Positions 1 through 6,210 of a stretch of 6,724 nt of DNA are shown here, piece after piece. This DNA is from an uncultured Neomegalonema sp. GTDB lineage: Bacteria > Pseudomonadota > Alphaproteobacteria > Rhodobacterales > Rhodobacteraceae. Position 1 is the first letter of the stretch. Each line of letters begins with the position of its first letter. The stretch is taken from NCBI GenBank assembly GCA_937944035.1, contig CALDZQ010000389.1, positions 1-6,724 of the forward strand, read 5' to 3'. Under the pieces are notes generated by a model. The model saw only the letters and a program-made list of their open reading frames with translations, was not told where the DNA came from and did no database searches. Position numbers and translations under genes: made by a program.

Positions 1-1105
1 CAAGGATAATCACATCCGCATTCGCGCCCAGCAGATCGTCAATCGCCCCCTCGCGCAACTCCGTCGAGGTTTCCAGCGCATTGCGAATATAATGCGCCCC
101 GGACAACAGCCGCTGCCCGCCCTCAGGCCGCTCGCCAGACACAAGGCCCACACGCTTGCGCCGCCAGCGGTCATCCAACATCGAGACAGCCCCGGCATGG
201 TTCTGCCCCTCGATCCCCAGCACCGCGATCCGGTTGCGCAGCTCAAGCGGCGCATCGAAAACCGCATCCGCGCTCATCGCCCCGTCTTCAAAGGCGGCGG
301 CGGCAACGGCCAGCGCACGGCGCGTGCCGTCATCCTCGGCGCTATAGCCGATCACTTGCGCGGTGGATTCAACCCCGACGGAGGCGCGCAACACCTGTGC
401 TCCCAACCCGCCGCCTTCGGGCGGTTTCGGCAGCACAGCCCGCACCGTCGCCTCCGGCCCGACCATCCGCAATTCGCTCACTTCGGCCAGCTTCAACGCC
501 AACGGCCCGAATTGCTCCCCGCCGTCCAACCCGTCATGCAGCCACACCGTCTGCGTCGCATCTCCGGCATCCGCTTCCAAACGCGCGAGCAAATCAGCAC
601 GGTTCGGCGGCCAGGCGGCAGGCTCCAACGCCTCAATCCGCGCGCGCGCATCGGCAGCGGTCAGGATTTCCGCCTCCCGCGCCGCTTCCTGAGTCCGGGC
701 GAGGATTTCCAGCTGTACCGTAATTCCCGCCCGCTCCGCGCGGCCCAGCACGTCATTCGCGGCAGCAAGCCGCGCATCCCAATCCGGCGCAGACGCCCAG
801 CCGCCATCCATCACCAGCCTCAAAGGGCCGTCCCCGCGCAGGTTCTCACGCGGGTTCAGCAACGGTTGCGCAAACGCCAAAATCGCCAGCCCCGCAATCA
901 CCATGCGCAGCAGCAACAGCCACCAGGGCGTCCGGTCCGGCGTTTTTTCCGGCGGTTCCAGGCCCAACAGGATCGCAACACCGGGAAACCGTTCACGCAT
1001 CGGCGCGGGCGGCGTGGCGCGCAGCAGCCACCACAGGACCGGCAGCACCAACAGACCGAGCAACAGCCACGGGGTCGCAAAACCAAGCGCACCAATCTGG
1101 ATCAT
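1..1105 (-). CDS. BatA-like N-terminal membrane region / DUF4159 family protein, C-terminus cut by the window edge
   Basis: This frame is open from an ATG at 1105 to the left edge, giving 368 codons; the family is usually about 900 residues, so over half is missing. Two hydrophobic segments are visible, near residues 6-28 (ATPWLLLGLLVLPVLWWLL) and 61-83 (WWLLLLRMVIAGLAILAF). The linker between them (PPAPMRERFP, LLGLEPPEKTPDRTP) is typical of the BatA-type N-terminal region. A VWA-like domain follows, with a degenerate metal site (MDGGWASAPDW instead of DxSxS). Near the edge (about residues 320-368: KRVGLVSGERPEGGQRLLSGAHYIRNAL, then ADVIIL) the glutamine-amidotransferase-like fold begins that precedes DUF4159 in this family. 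The ATG overlaps the DUF58 stop as ATGA and has AAGG 7 nt upstream. Likely role (inference): membrane-anchored partner of the MoxR/DUF58 pair. The exact function is not established. Family assignment rests on remembered motifs. Confidence 0.85.
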   Translation of the reverse strand, partial: MIQIGALGFATPWLLLGLLVLPVLWWLLRATPPAPMRERFPGVAILLGLEPPEKTPDRTPWWLLLLRMVIAGLAILAFAQPLLNPRENLRGDGPLRLVMDGGWASAPDWDARLAAANDVLGRAERAGITVQLEILARTQEAAREAEILTAADARARIEALEPAAWPPNRADLLARLEADAGDATQTVWLHDGLDGGEQFGPLALKLAEVSELRMVGPEATVRAVLPKPPEGGGLGAQVLRASVGVESTAQVIGYSAEDDGTRRALAVAAAAFEDGAMSADAVFDAPLELRNRIAVLGIEGQNHAGAVSMLDDRWRRKRVGLVSGERPEGGQRLLSGAHYIRNALETSTELREGAIDDLLGANADVIIL

Positions 1106-1989
1106 CCGCTCACCTTCTTCGATTGAAGCGTCTGGTAGATCATCATCAGCGCGGGCGTTACCGGCGTATCGGTACGATGGATCGCAAAATGCCATCCTGC
1201 CGTCCGCGCCATCTCACGCAGCGCATCACGGCGCTCCGACAGGCGTTTCTGATACGCTTCACGCAGGGATTCCGCACGGTCGGCATCATAGCGCAGCCCG
1301 CCGCCGATGCTCTCGAACAGCACGCGTCCCGAATACGGAAACGCCTCCTCAACCGGATCAACCACTTGCACCATCACGCCCCGCACCCGCCGCGCAATCG
1401 CCTTTGACAACGCATCGCCGAGCGCATCCATGTCGCCAAAGAAATCACTGATGAACAGGCCGCGCGCTCCGGCGGTGTAGGACACCTCCGGCGGCGTCCC
1501 GCTCTCCGGCTGCTCGCCCGCTTCCAACGACAGCGCGGTCGCCAGACGATCAACCCCCGTCCGGCCTTGCATCACCCGCCCCGCATCTTCACGCATCAAC
1601 GCAAACCGCTCATCGCCACGTTCGAGCAGAACAGCCGTCGCCAACGCCAGCACAGCCGCACGGCGGGCCTTGGTCGTTCCCACATTCTTCGATTGAAACT
1701 GCATTGACGCCGAACTGTCCGGCCACAGAAACACACTCTGCGCCGTCTCCCATTCGGTCTCGCGCACGAACAGCTCATCGGATCGCCCCGACCGCCGCCA
1801 GTCTATCGAGCCGAGCGCATCACCGGGTTGCGCATGGCGGTACTGCCAAAACGTCTCGCCATTGCCCGCAGAACGCCGCCCGTGAACACCCCATATCGAC
1901 GCCGCAGCCCGCTCCGCCTCCGCCAACAGCGGCGGCAGCGACGAGGATGCGGCAACGGCATCGGCAGAAAGCTGGGAGGCTCCGCTCAC
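1102..1989 (-). CDS. DUF58 domain protein with VWA-like MIDAS site, partner of MoxR
   Basis: This encodes 295 residues, the usual size for the short cytoplasmic DUF58 proteins. The DUF58 signature is clear: YRHAQPGD near residues 50-57, IDWRRSGRSDELFVRETEWE near 62-81, then a VWA-like strand with a canonical metal-ion site DSSAS (D91, S93, S95) and a distal LFISDFFGD near 178-186. No membrane segment is visible. In the family, DUF58 proteins are encoded directly after MoxR AAA+ ATPases and are thought to work with them in protein maturation or complex assembly; the client here is unknown. The start could be GTG 1995 (297 residues), but GTG 1989 is preferred: GAAGG at 2001-1997 lies 7 nt before it and it forms a GTGA overlap with the moxR stop, matching the next junction downstream. 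The stop overlaps the DUF4159-family start, so translation of the three genes is probably coupled. Confidence 0.92.
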   Translation of the reverse strand: MSGASQLSADAVAASSSLPPLLAEAERAAASIWGVHGRRSAGNGETFWQYRHAQPGDALGSIDWRRSGRSDELFVRETEWETAQSVFLWPDSSASMQFQSKNVGTTKARRAAVLALATAVLLERGDERFALMREDAGRVMQGRTGVDRLATALSLEAGEQPESGTPPEVSYTAGARGLFISDFFGDMDALGDALSKAIARRVRGVMVQVVDPVEEAFPYSGRVLFESIGGGLRYDADRAESLREAYQKRLSERRDALREMARTAGWHFAIHRTDTPVTPALMMIYQTLQSKKVSG

Positions 1990-3056
1990 GCGCACGCCTT
2001 CGCAACAGCGGTTTCGATCACCGATTCAAGCGTCACACCTTCGGCCTTGGCCGCAAAGCTCAGCGCCATACGATGCCGCAACGCGGGCTTGGCCAGTGCC
2101 GCAACATCGTCCAGCGACGGCGCCAGCCGCCCCGACAACAGCGCCCGCGCCCGTGCCGCCAGCATCAACGCCTGCGCCGCGCGCGGCCCCGGCCCCCATG
2201 CCACAGATGTCGCCACCAATTCCGGCGCACTCGCATCCTCAGGACGGCAAGACCGCACCAGCGACAGAATCGCCTCCGTCACTTTATCCCCCACAGGCGC
2301 GCGGCGGACCAGCGTTTGCAGGTTCATCAGCTCACCGGGCGTCAGCACAGCCTGGGCCTCGCCCTGATTAACGCCGGTGGTCGCGAACAAAATCTCTCGC
2401 TCCTCATCCACCGTCGGATAATCCACCACGATCTCCAGCAGAAAACGGTCAAGCTGCGCTTCGGGCAGCGGATATGCGCCCTCCTGCTCCAGCGGGTTTT
2501 GTGTGGCGAGGACGTGGAAAGGCTGCGGCAAATCCCGCATCTCCCCCGCAATCGTCACCTGCTTCTCCTGCATCGCTTGCAGCAGCGCCGATTGCGTGCG
2601 CGGGCTGGCGCGGTTGATCTCATCAGCCATCAGCAGCTGACAGAACACCGGACCCTTGATAAATTTAAACGTCCGCGACCCGTCCGTGCCCGTCTCCAGC
2701 ACTTCAGAGCCGAGAATATCCGCAGGCATCAGATCGGGCGTAAACTGCACCCGCTTCATGTCCATGCCCAACACAGTGCCCAGCGTCTCAACCAGCAATG
2801 TTTTCGCCAGTCCCGGCACACCGACCAGCAGGCCATGCCCGCCGGACAGAATCGCGGCCAGCGACAATTCGACCACCGTATCCTGACCGATGATTTTCTT
2901 GGCAATTTCCTGACGGACCCGCCCCAGCGTCTCGGCGGCACGTTCCGCTTCGGCTACAGGATCGGATGAATCGGCGCGCGGGGCATCGGCGGTTAAGGTA
3001 TCCAAGGGGTCGGCTCCATTATTCTCGCCTGTCGCGCAGGCCGTATCATGCGTCAC
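1986..3056 (-). CDS. MoxR-family AAA+ ATPase
   Basis: This encodes 356 residues, matching MoxR ATPases apart from a slightly long, acidic, low-complexity N-terminus (about residues 1-38). The AAA+ elements are all present: Walker A GVPGLAKT (79-86), pre-sensor segment QFTPDLMPADILGSEV (104-119), Walker B LLMADEINRA (141-150), sensor 1 ATQNP (N187), LDRF with the likely arginine finger R204, and sensor 2 GPRA (R292) in the lid domain. The family couples ATP hydrolysis to remodelling or activation of partner proteins, typically VWA proteins encoded alongside, as here with DUF58 and the BatA-like protein. The start is a GTG at 3056 with no clear Shine-Dalgarno. No better in-frame start was seen before the conserved IIGQD region, so the exact N-terminus is uncertain. 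It is the first gene of the minus-strand operon, facing away from the DUF1285 gene across 148 bp. Confidence 0.95.
   Translation of the reverse strand: MTHDTACATGENNGADPLDTLTADAPRADSSDPVAEAERAAETLGRVRQEIAKKIIGQDTVVELSLAAILSGGHGLLVGVPGLAKTLLVETLGTVLGMDMKRVQFTPDLMPADILGSEVLETGTDGSRTFKFIKGPVFCQLLMADEINRASPRTQSALLQAMQEKQVTIAGEMRDLPQPFHVLATQNPLEQEGAYPLPEAQLDRFLLEIVVDYPTVDEEREILFATTGVNQGEAQAVLTPGELMNLQTLVRRAPVGDKVTEAILSLVRSCRPEDASAPELVATSVAWGPGPRAAQALMLAARARALLSGRLAPSLDDVAALAKPALRHRMALSFAAKAEGVTLESVIETAVAKACA
1997..2001 (-). promoter_or_regulatory. Ribosome-binding site deciding the DUF58 start
   Basis: GAAGG on the minus strand lies inside the end of moxR, 7 nt before GTG 1989 but only 1 nt before the upstream alternative GTG 1995. 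Spacing therefore favours the GTGA-overlap start. The next junction (AAGG, 7 nt, ATGA) has the same layout. Confidence 0.5.
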
Positions 3057-3204
3057 AGTTGTTAAAAGCGGTCACAAACCTAAACAATGTATTACATAGT
3101 TATGTCATTGCGCCGTCGTTACCAGTCAAACATCCGACAACGGCCTTTTCATCACTACCGTCCGCGCCCGTTGACCGATGGGCAAGCAAAATTGAGGCAT
3201 TACA
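3057..3204. promoter_or_regulatory. Divergent promoter region between moxR and the DUF1285 gene
   Basis: This 148-bp gap separates two divergently transcribed operons, so promoters for both directions should lie here or just inside the flanking genes. Its 3061-3110 part is much richer in A and T than the surrounding coding DNA and holds small dyads: ATGTA-T-TACAT at 3087-3097 and ACATA-GT-TATGT at 3094-3105, bracketed by CAATG (3085-3089) and CATTG (3106-3110). I could not pick convincing -35/-10 pairs. GAGG at 3194-3197 is the ribosome-binding site of the plus-strand gene, 7 nt before its ATG. Confidence 0.45.
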
Positions 3205-3792
3205 ATGTCAGATAAACCATCCGCCGAAGCGTCGGCATTGCCCGGTACAGGCTCGCTCCTGACACAGGCGCAGAAAGCCGCAAAAAAAGGGCCGCCGCCC
3301 GTTCACCTCTGGAACCCGCCGTTTTGCGGCGATCTCGACATGCGCATCGCCCGTGACGGGACGTGGTTTTATCAGGGCACACCGATAGGCCGCCCCGAAC
3401 TTGTCCGCTTGTTCGCATCAATTCTGCGCAAGGATGATGAGAAATACTTTCTCGTGACCCCCGTTGAAAAAGTCGGAATCACCGTCGACGACGCCCCTTT
3501 TGTGGCCATCGATTTCGACCTGGAACCATCCTCACCCGCCGTACTCGTTTTTCAAACCAATGTCGGCGATGTGGTTCGCGCGGGCGCTGACAATGCCATC
3601 CGTGTCAGTGAAGACCCTGTTACGGGCGAGCCTGCACCCTATATTCATGTAAGACGCGGTCTGGAGGCGTTGATAGATCGTAAATCATTTTATCGTCTGG
3701 CTGACCTCAGCGTTGAGGCCGACACCCCCAACGGTCCCCGCATGATTGTGCGCTCGGACGGAACGGATTTCGAGATCGGCCCCGCCGCATAA
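3205..3792 (+). CDS. DUF1285 domain protein
   Basis: This encodes 195 residues, close to the usual length of the family. The conserved core is easy to see: PPPVHLWNPPFCGDLDMRIARDGTWFYQGTPIGRPELVRLF at about 30-70, YFLVTPVEKVGITVDDAPFVAIDF near 81-104, a FQTNVGDVV segment, and YIHVRRGLEALIDRKSFYRLADL towards the C-terminus. Members have solved structures, but no biochemical function is established as far as I know. There is no signal peptide or membrane segment, so a cytoplasmic location is likely. The start ATG has GAGG 7 nt upstream. It is the first gene of the plus-strand operon, 21 nt before the Nudix hydrolase gene. That order (DUF1285, Nudix CoA pyrophosphatase, CCA enzyme) is familiar from Alphaproteobacteria and suggests a link to nucleotide, CoA or RNA metabolism, but this is inference only. 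Confidence 0.92.
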   Translation: MSDKPSAEASALPGTGSLLTQAQKAAKKGPPPVHLWNPPFCGDLDMRIARDGTWFYQGTPIGRPELVRLFASILRKDDEKYFLVTPVEKVGITVDDAPFVAIDFDLEPSSPAVLVFQTNVGDVVRAGADNAIRVSEDPVTGEPAPYIHVRRGLEALIDRKSFYRLADLSVEADTPNGPRMIVRSDGTDFEIGPAA

Positions 3793-3813
3793 CGCGCTGC
3801 CAACAAGGATTGC

Positions 3814-4425
3814 ATGAGCACCACGAAAACAGATATTCTCGCCGCCCTGCGCGGCGGCAATCACGACAAGGACGGCGCGCCCGCCCCGGCGAAAAAACTG
3901 CGCCGCCGCGCCGCTGTTCTATGCCCGATTATCGAGCGCCCGCACGGTATGTCTGTGATATTCACCCTGCGCGCGGCCCATCTGAACGTCCACGCCGGGC
4001 AAATTTCGTTTCCCGGCGGCAAGATCGATCCGGCCGACCACTCCCCGCTTCAGGCCGCCCTGCGCGAGGCGGATGAAGAAATCGGACTGCCCGCCACCTA
4101 TGTCGACATCCTGGGGGCGCTCGGCCCCTATGACACCAGCACAGGCTTCATAATCACCCCCTTCGTCGGCATGGTGCAACAAGGCTTCCAACCCATCGCC
4201 AATCCCAACGAGGTTGCGGAGGTGTTTGAGGTTCCGTTCGACTTTTTGATGGACCTGCGCAACCATGAGCGGATCGACGTGATGCGCGACGGGCGCAGTC
4301 GGGCATTCTACCAAATGGTGTATCGTGACTACCGTATTTGGGGTGCAACGGCCGGGATGCTCCGCAACCTCGCCACCCGCCTGCACGGCACATCGCAGCA
4401 ATCGCTGCAATCCGAACGCGCTTGA
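3814..4425 (+). CDS. Nudix hydrolase, CoA pyrophosphatase (NudL/UPF0035 type)
   Basis: This encodes 203 residues. The UPF0035 signature of CoA-pyrophosphatases precedes the Nudix box: VIFTLRAAHLNVHAGQISFPGGKIDPAD at about 48-75, followed by ALREADEEIGL (82-92) with the catalytic R84, E85, E88 and E89. The family hydrolyses CoA and its derivatives to 3',5'-ADP and 4'-phosphopantetheine, with Mg2+ or Mn2+ bound by the box glutamates, so it is a cytoplasmic housekeeping enzyme. The usual LTxRS of the signature reads LRA here, a small departure. AAGGA at 3805-3809 supports the ATG at 3814. The gene lies 21 nt after the DUF1285 gene and is probably co-transcribed with it. No hairpin plus T-tract follows, so read-through into cca is possible. 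The Nudix assignment is sure; CoA as the substrate is inferred from the signature. Confidence 0.93.
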   Translation: MSTTKTDILAALRGGNHDKDGAPAPAKKLRRRAAVLCPIIERPHGMSVIFTLRAAHLNVHAGQISFPGGKIDPADHSPLQAALREADEEIGLPATYVDILGALGPYDTSTGFIITPFVGMVQQGFQPIANPNEVAEVFEVPFDFLMDLRNHERIDVMRDGRSRAFYQMVYRDYRIWGATAGMLRNLATRLHGTSQQSLQSERA

Positions 4426-4498
4426 GACCACGTCTTTATCCTCCATCTTTACCATCTGTCAGTGATGAGCATGTAGGTTTTTAGATCGGTTCACGTAT

Positions 4499-4523
4499 CC
4501 GGTATCGCGATTCGCTATACCGG
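4499..4523. promoter_or_regulatory. 25-bp near-palindrome with a central GANTC site, candidate operator upstream of cca
   Basis: The arms CCGGTAT (4499-4505) and ATACCGG (4517-4523) are perfect complements. Inside them GCGA (4507-4510) and TCGC (4512-4515) also match around a central T, leaving one mismatch pair (4506/4516). The centre contains GATTC (4509-4513), a GANTC site, the target of CcrM-type methylases in Alphaproteobacteria. No T-tract follows, so it is not a normal terminator. It could be a regulator binding site or an RNA hairpin in the leader of cca. Confidence 0.45.
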
Positions 4524-4529
4524 AGTACA

Positions 4530-4574
4530 ATGAGACTATGCGAGTCATCAGCAACCGCAAGGGTATGTGCATGA
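4530..4574 (+). CDS. Possible 14-codon leader ORF overlapping the cca start
   Basis: ATG 4530 opens a frame encoding MRLCESSATARVCA and ends in TGA at 4572-4574, which overlaps the preferred cca start as ATGA. GGAG at 4522-4525 lies 4 nt before it, a short but usable spacing. This arrangement would couple translation of cca to the leader ORF. It is short enough to be chance, so confidence is low. The peptide has no run of one amino acid suggestive of attenuation. Confidence 0.2.
   Translation: MRLCESSATARVCA
4559..4563 (+). promoter_or_regulatory. Ribosome-binding site deciding the cca start
   Basis: AAGGG lies 7 nt before ATG 4571, a good spacing. The upstream in-frame ATG 4538 has only GGAG 12 nt away, which is too far. 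This favours the shorter 399-residue product. Confidence 0.5.
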
Positions 4575-5770
4575 GCGAAAGTGTCAGAGGCGAATGGCTA
4601 ACAGCCTCGGAAACCAAGACCGTTATGGCCGCGTTGTCGCGGGTCGGTGCTACACCCCGTTTCGTCGGTGGATGCGTCCGCGATGCTCTACTCAACCGGG
4701 CGATACATGACATCGACATAGCGGTAGACATCGACCCGGAACAAAGCGCCAGCGCATTGGAAGCCGCAGGCATCCGCGTTATCCCCACGGGAATCGCGCA
4801 TGGCACAGTCACTGCGGTAATCGACAAGCGCAGCTTTGAAATCACCTCCCTGCGCAAAGACATCGAAACAGACGGCCGCCACGCGAAGGTCAGCTATACC
4901 AAAGACTGGCGCGAGGATGCCATGCGCCGTGACTTCACAATGAACGCGCTCTACGCTGAGCCGGATGGCAACGTCATCGATGTTTTGGGCGTCAGCCTCA
5001 GCGATCTGGCCGCGCGCCGTGTCCGGTTTATCGGCAAGGCAACCGACAGAATCCACGAAGACTACCTGCGCATCCTGCGGCTTTTCCGCTTTCACGCATG
5101 GTACGGCGACGGCGAGATGGAGCCGGAGGCACTCGTCGCCTGCGCATCGCTCAGCGGTGGTCTGGCAGGGCTTTCAAAGGAGCGCATCGGCGGAGAGATA
5201 TTGAAACTCATGGCCGCGCCAAAGCCCGCCATCGCCGTCGACATGATGTTTCAAACCGGCGCTCTCAACGCGGTTCTGCCGCAAATAACAAAAAATCCGG
5301 ATATGAAGGCGCTTGAAAGCGCGGAAAGCCGCATCGGCATTTCGCCCAGCCCGCTGCGCCGTTTAGCGATGCTGATTGGCGATACAGACATCATCACCGC
5401 CGGACGCGCTTTGCGGCTGTCAAATGACAACTTGCGCGCCCTAAAGGACCGGACCCCCGCCTCCTATCCGATCTCGGATGCCGCATCAGCGCGCCGCATC
5501 GGCTATAAGCGCGGAGAAGCGGCGGGGCGCGACGTGTTGCTCATTCAGGCGGCAAACAACGCCACATCTTTGCAAACACGCCTCGTTTCGCTCATCATCG
5601 AGGGGTCGCAACAGACGATGCCCGTTAAAGCGAATGACCTGATGCGCGCGGGCATGGAGCCGGGGCCGGAAATCGGTCAGGCACTGGAGCAAATGGAAGA
5701 GATGTGGATTGAAAGTGACTTCACACTCGACCGCTCAACACTCATGGGCGAAATCGGGCGGGCGGCGTAA
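4571..5770 (+). CDS. cca: CCA tRNA nucleotidyltransferase (class II)
   Basis: This enzyme adds or repairs the 3'-terminal CCA of tRNAs from CTP and ATP without a nucleic acid template. Class II (polymerase-beta-like) motifs occur in order, numbered from ATG 4571: FVGGCVRDALL (GGCVRD 33-38), the DID metal-binding aspartates (47 and 49), RRDFTMNALY (119-128), and the amino-acid template motif EDYLR (163-167, EDxxR) followed by ILRLFRFHA. A helical tRNA-binding body continues through LSKERIGGEILKLM to the end. The length of 399 residues fits the family. An in-frame ATG at 4538 would add 11 residues, but its ribosome-binding site is poor and the extension is unlike the family, so 4571 is preferred. 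A polyadenylating or partial (A- or CC-only) activity cannot be excluded by motif alone. The gene is 145 bp after the Nudix gene, with a palindrome between them that may give it its own control. Confidence 0.94.
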   Translation: MSESVRGEWLTASETKTVMAALSRVGATPRFVGGCVRDALLNRAIHDIDIAVDIDPEQSASALEAAGIRVIPTGIAHGTVTAVIDKRSFEITSLRKDIETDGRHAKVSYTKDWREDAMRRDFTMNALYAEPDGNVIDVLGVSLSDLAARRVRFIGKATDRIHEDYLRILRLFRFHAWYGDGEMEPEALVACASLSGGLAGLSKERIGGEILKLMAAPKPAIAVDMMFQTGALNAVLPQITKNPDMKALESAESRIGISPSPLRRLAMLIGDTDIITAGRALRLSNDNLRALKDRTPASYPISDAASARRIGYKRGEAAGRDVLLIQAANNATSLQTRLVSLIIEGSQQTMPVKANDLMRAGMEPGPEIGQALEQMEEMWIESDFTLDRSTLMGEIGRAA

Positions 5771-5797
5771 AAGTCACTCAAAAACTTGTATGGCGCA

Positions 5798-5920
5798 CAC
5801 TCTCTCCCAATATTAACACTGCTGGTGGATCGACCGAGACGGGTTGATCCGCCAAGCCCAAGTCCAGATGTTGGTTCCGTTTTAACGAACCACTGGAGCC
5901 AGTGAATATCGGGGAGAGTG
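5798..5920 (+). ncRNA. Candidate structured leader RNA (three-way junction) upstream of the small membrane protein gene
   Basis: Three helices can be drawn by hand. P1 pairs CACTCTC(T)CCC(A)ATATT at 5798-5814 with AATAT(C)GGGGAGAGTG at 5905-5920: 15 pairs, one bulged T and one A-C mismatch. P2 pairs 5823-5835 with 5842-5854: 13 pairs including two G-U, with loop GAGACG. P3 pairs TCCAG (5863-5867) with CTGGA (5893-5897) and TGGTTC (5872-5877) with GAACCA (5887-5892), with a short inner GT/AC and a T-rich loop. The 3' strand of P1 contains GGGGAG (5911-5916), the ribosome-binding site of the next gene, so closing P1 would hide it. I do not recognise conserved core bases of any riboswitch class known to me. 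A miniature inverted-repeat element with P1 as its ends is an alternative, but no target duplication is evident. The folding was done by eye, without energies. Confidence 0.45.
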
Positions 5921-5922
5921 AC

Positions 5923-6210
5923 ATGGATGATAACAACAATTCTGTAGAAGCGGCGCGCGCGCGTCTGGAAAAACACCGCTCCGCACGCGGCGATATGAAC
6001 ATCGACGCCAGCGCGCAAAGCCTGCGCGCGAAAATCATCGAACTCTTCTCCATGATCCTGTGGGTCGCCCTCGCTATCGGCGTATTGGGCGCATTGTGGT
6101 CGCTGCTGCGTTTCGACATTCCGGGTGCGGTCAGCTCGCTGGTGACAACGATTGTAACCGTTGGCGTCGGCTTTGTCGTGCTCGACATCCGTGATCGGTT
6201 GATGCGTTGA
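5923..6210 (+). CDS. Small two-helix membrane protein, unrecognised family
   Basis: This encodes 95 residues. A charged N-terminal part (about 1-37, with an alpha-helical EAARARLEKHRSARGD stretch) is followed by two hydrophobic segments, near 38-62 (IIELFSMILWVALAIGVLGALWSLL) and 66-87 (IPGAVSSLVTTIVTVGVGFVVL), then a basic tail DIRDRLMR. Both segments fit transmembrane helices, with the charged ends probably in the cytoplasm. I do not recognise the family. The ATG at 5923 is preferred because GGGGAG at 5911-5916 stands 6 nt before it; an in-frame GTG at 5902 lacks a well-placed site. The last codons overlap the M48 protease start as TTGA, so the two proteins are probably made together. The small protein could be a partner, anchor or substrate of the protease (inference). 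Its translation may be controlled by the folded RNA just upstream. Confidence 0.75.
   Translation: MDDNNNSVEAARARLEKHRSARGDMNIDASAQSLRAKIIELFSMILWVALAIGVLGALWSLLRFDIPGAVSSLVTTIVTVGVGFVVLDIRDRLMR

Noticed and set aside
92..1126. Long plus-strand open frame of 344 codons over the DUF4159-family gene
   Set aside because: The translation is rich in R, P, Q and H with no recognisable domain, as expected from the antisense of a GC-rich gene. The minus strand encodes a clear membrane/VWA-like protein there.
1704..2969. Plus-strand open frame of 421 codons across the DUF58 and moxR genes
   Set aside because: It is an antisense shadow: it crosses two well-supported genes and its product is low-complexity, rich in R, H, Q and P.
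3282..3288. Run of seven A in the DUF1285 gene as a possible slippery site
   Set aside because: It sits near the N-terminus in Lys codons. A -1 shift would end after about 20 codons, and the normal frame gives the full conserved domain.
3919..4455. Minus-strand open frame of 178 codons opposite the Nudix gene
   Set aside because: It lies opposite a gene with complete CoA-pyrophosphatase motifs and has no motif of its own.
5824..5853. Hairpin after cca as an intrinsic terminator
   Set aside because: The stem is strong but no T-tract follows it directly, and it is better explained as one arm of the three-way-junction RNA.
5892..5903. Inverted repeat ACTGG-AG-CCAGT as a separate hairpin
   Set aside because: Its 2-nt loop is too tight and it competes with the longer P3 pairing.
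5902..5922. GTG 5902 as the start of the small membrane protein
   Set aside because: The only purine-rich site before it is 3 nt away, while ATG 5923 has GGGGAG at a 6-nt spacing.
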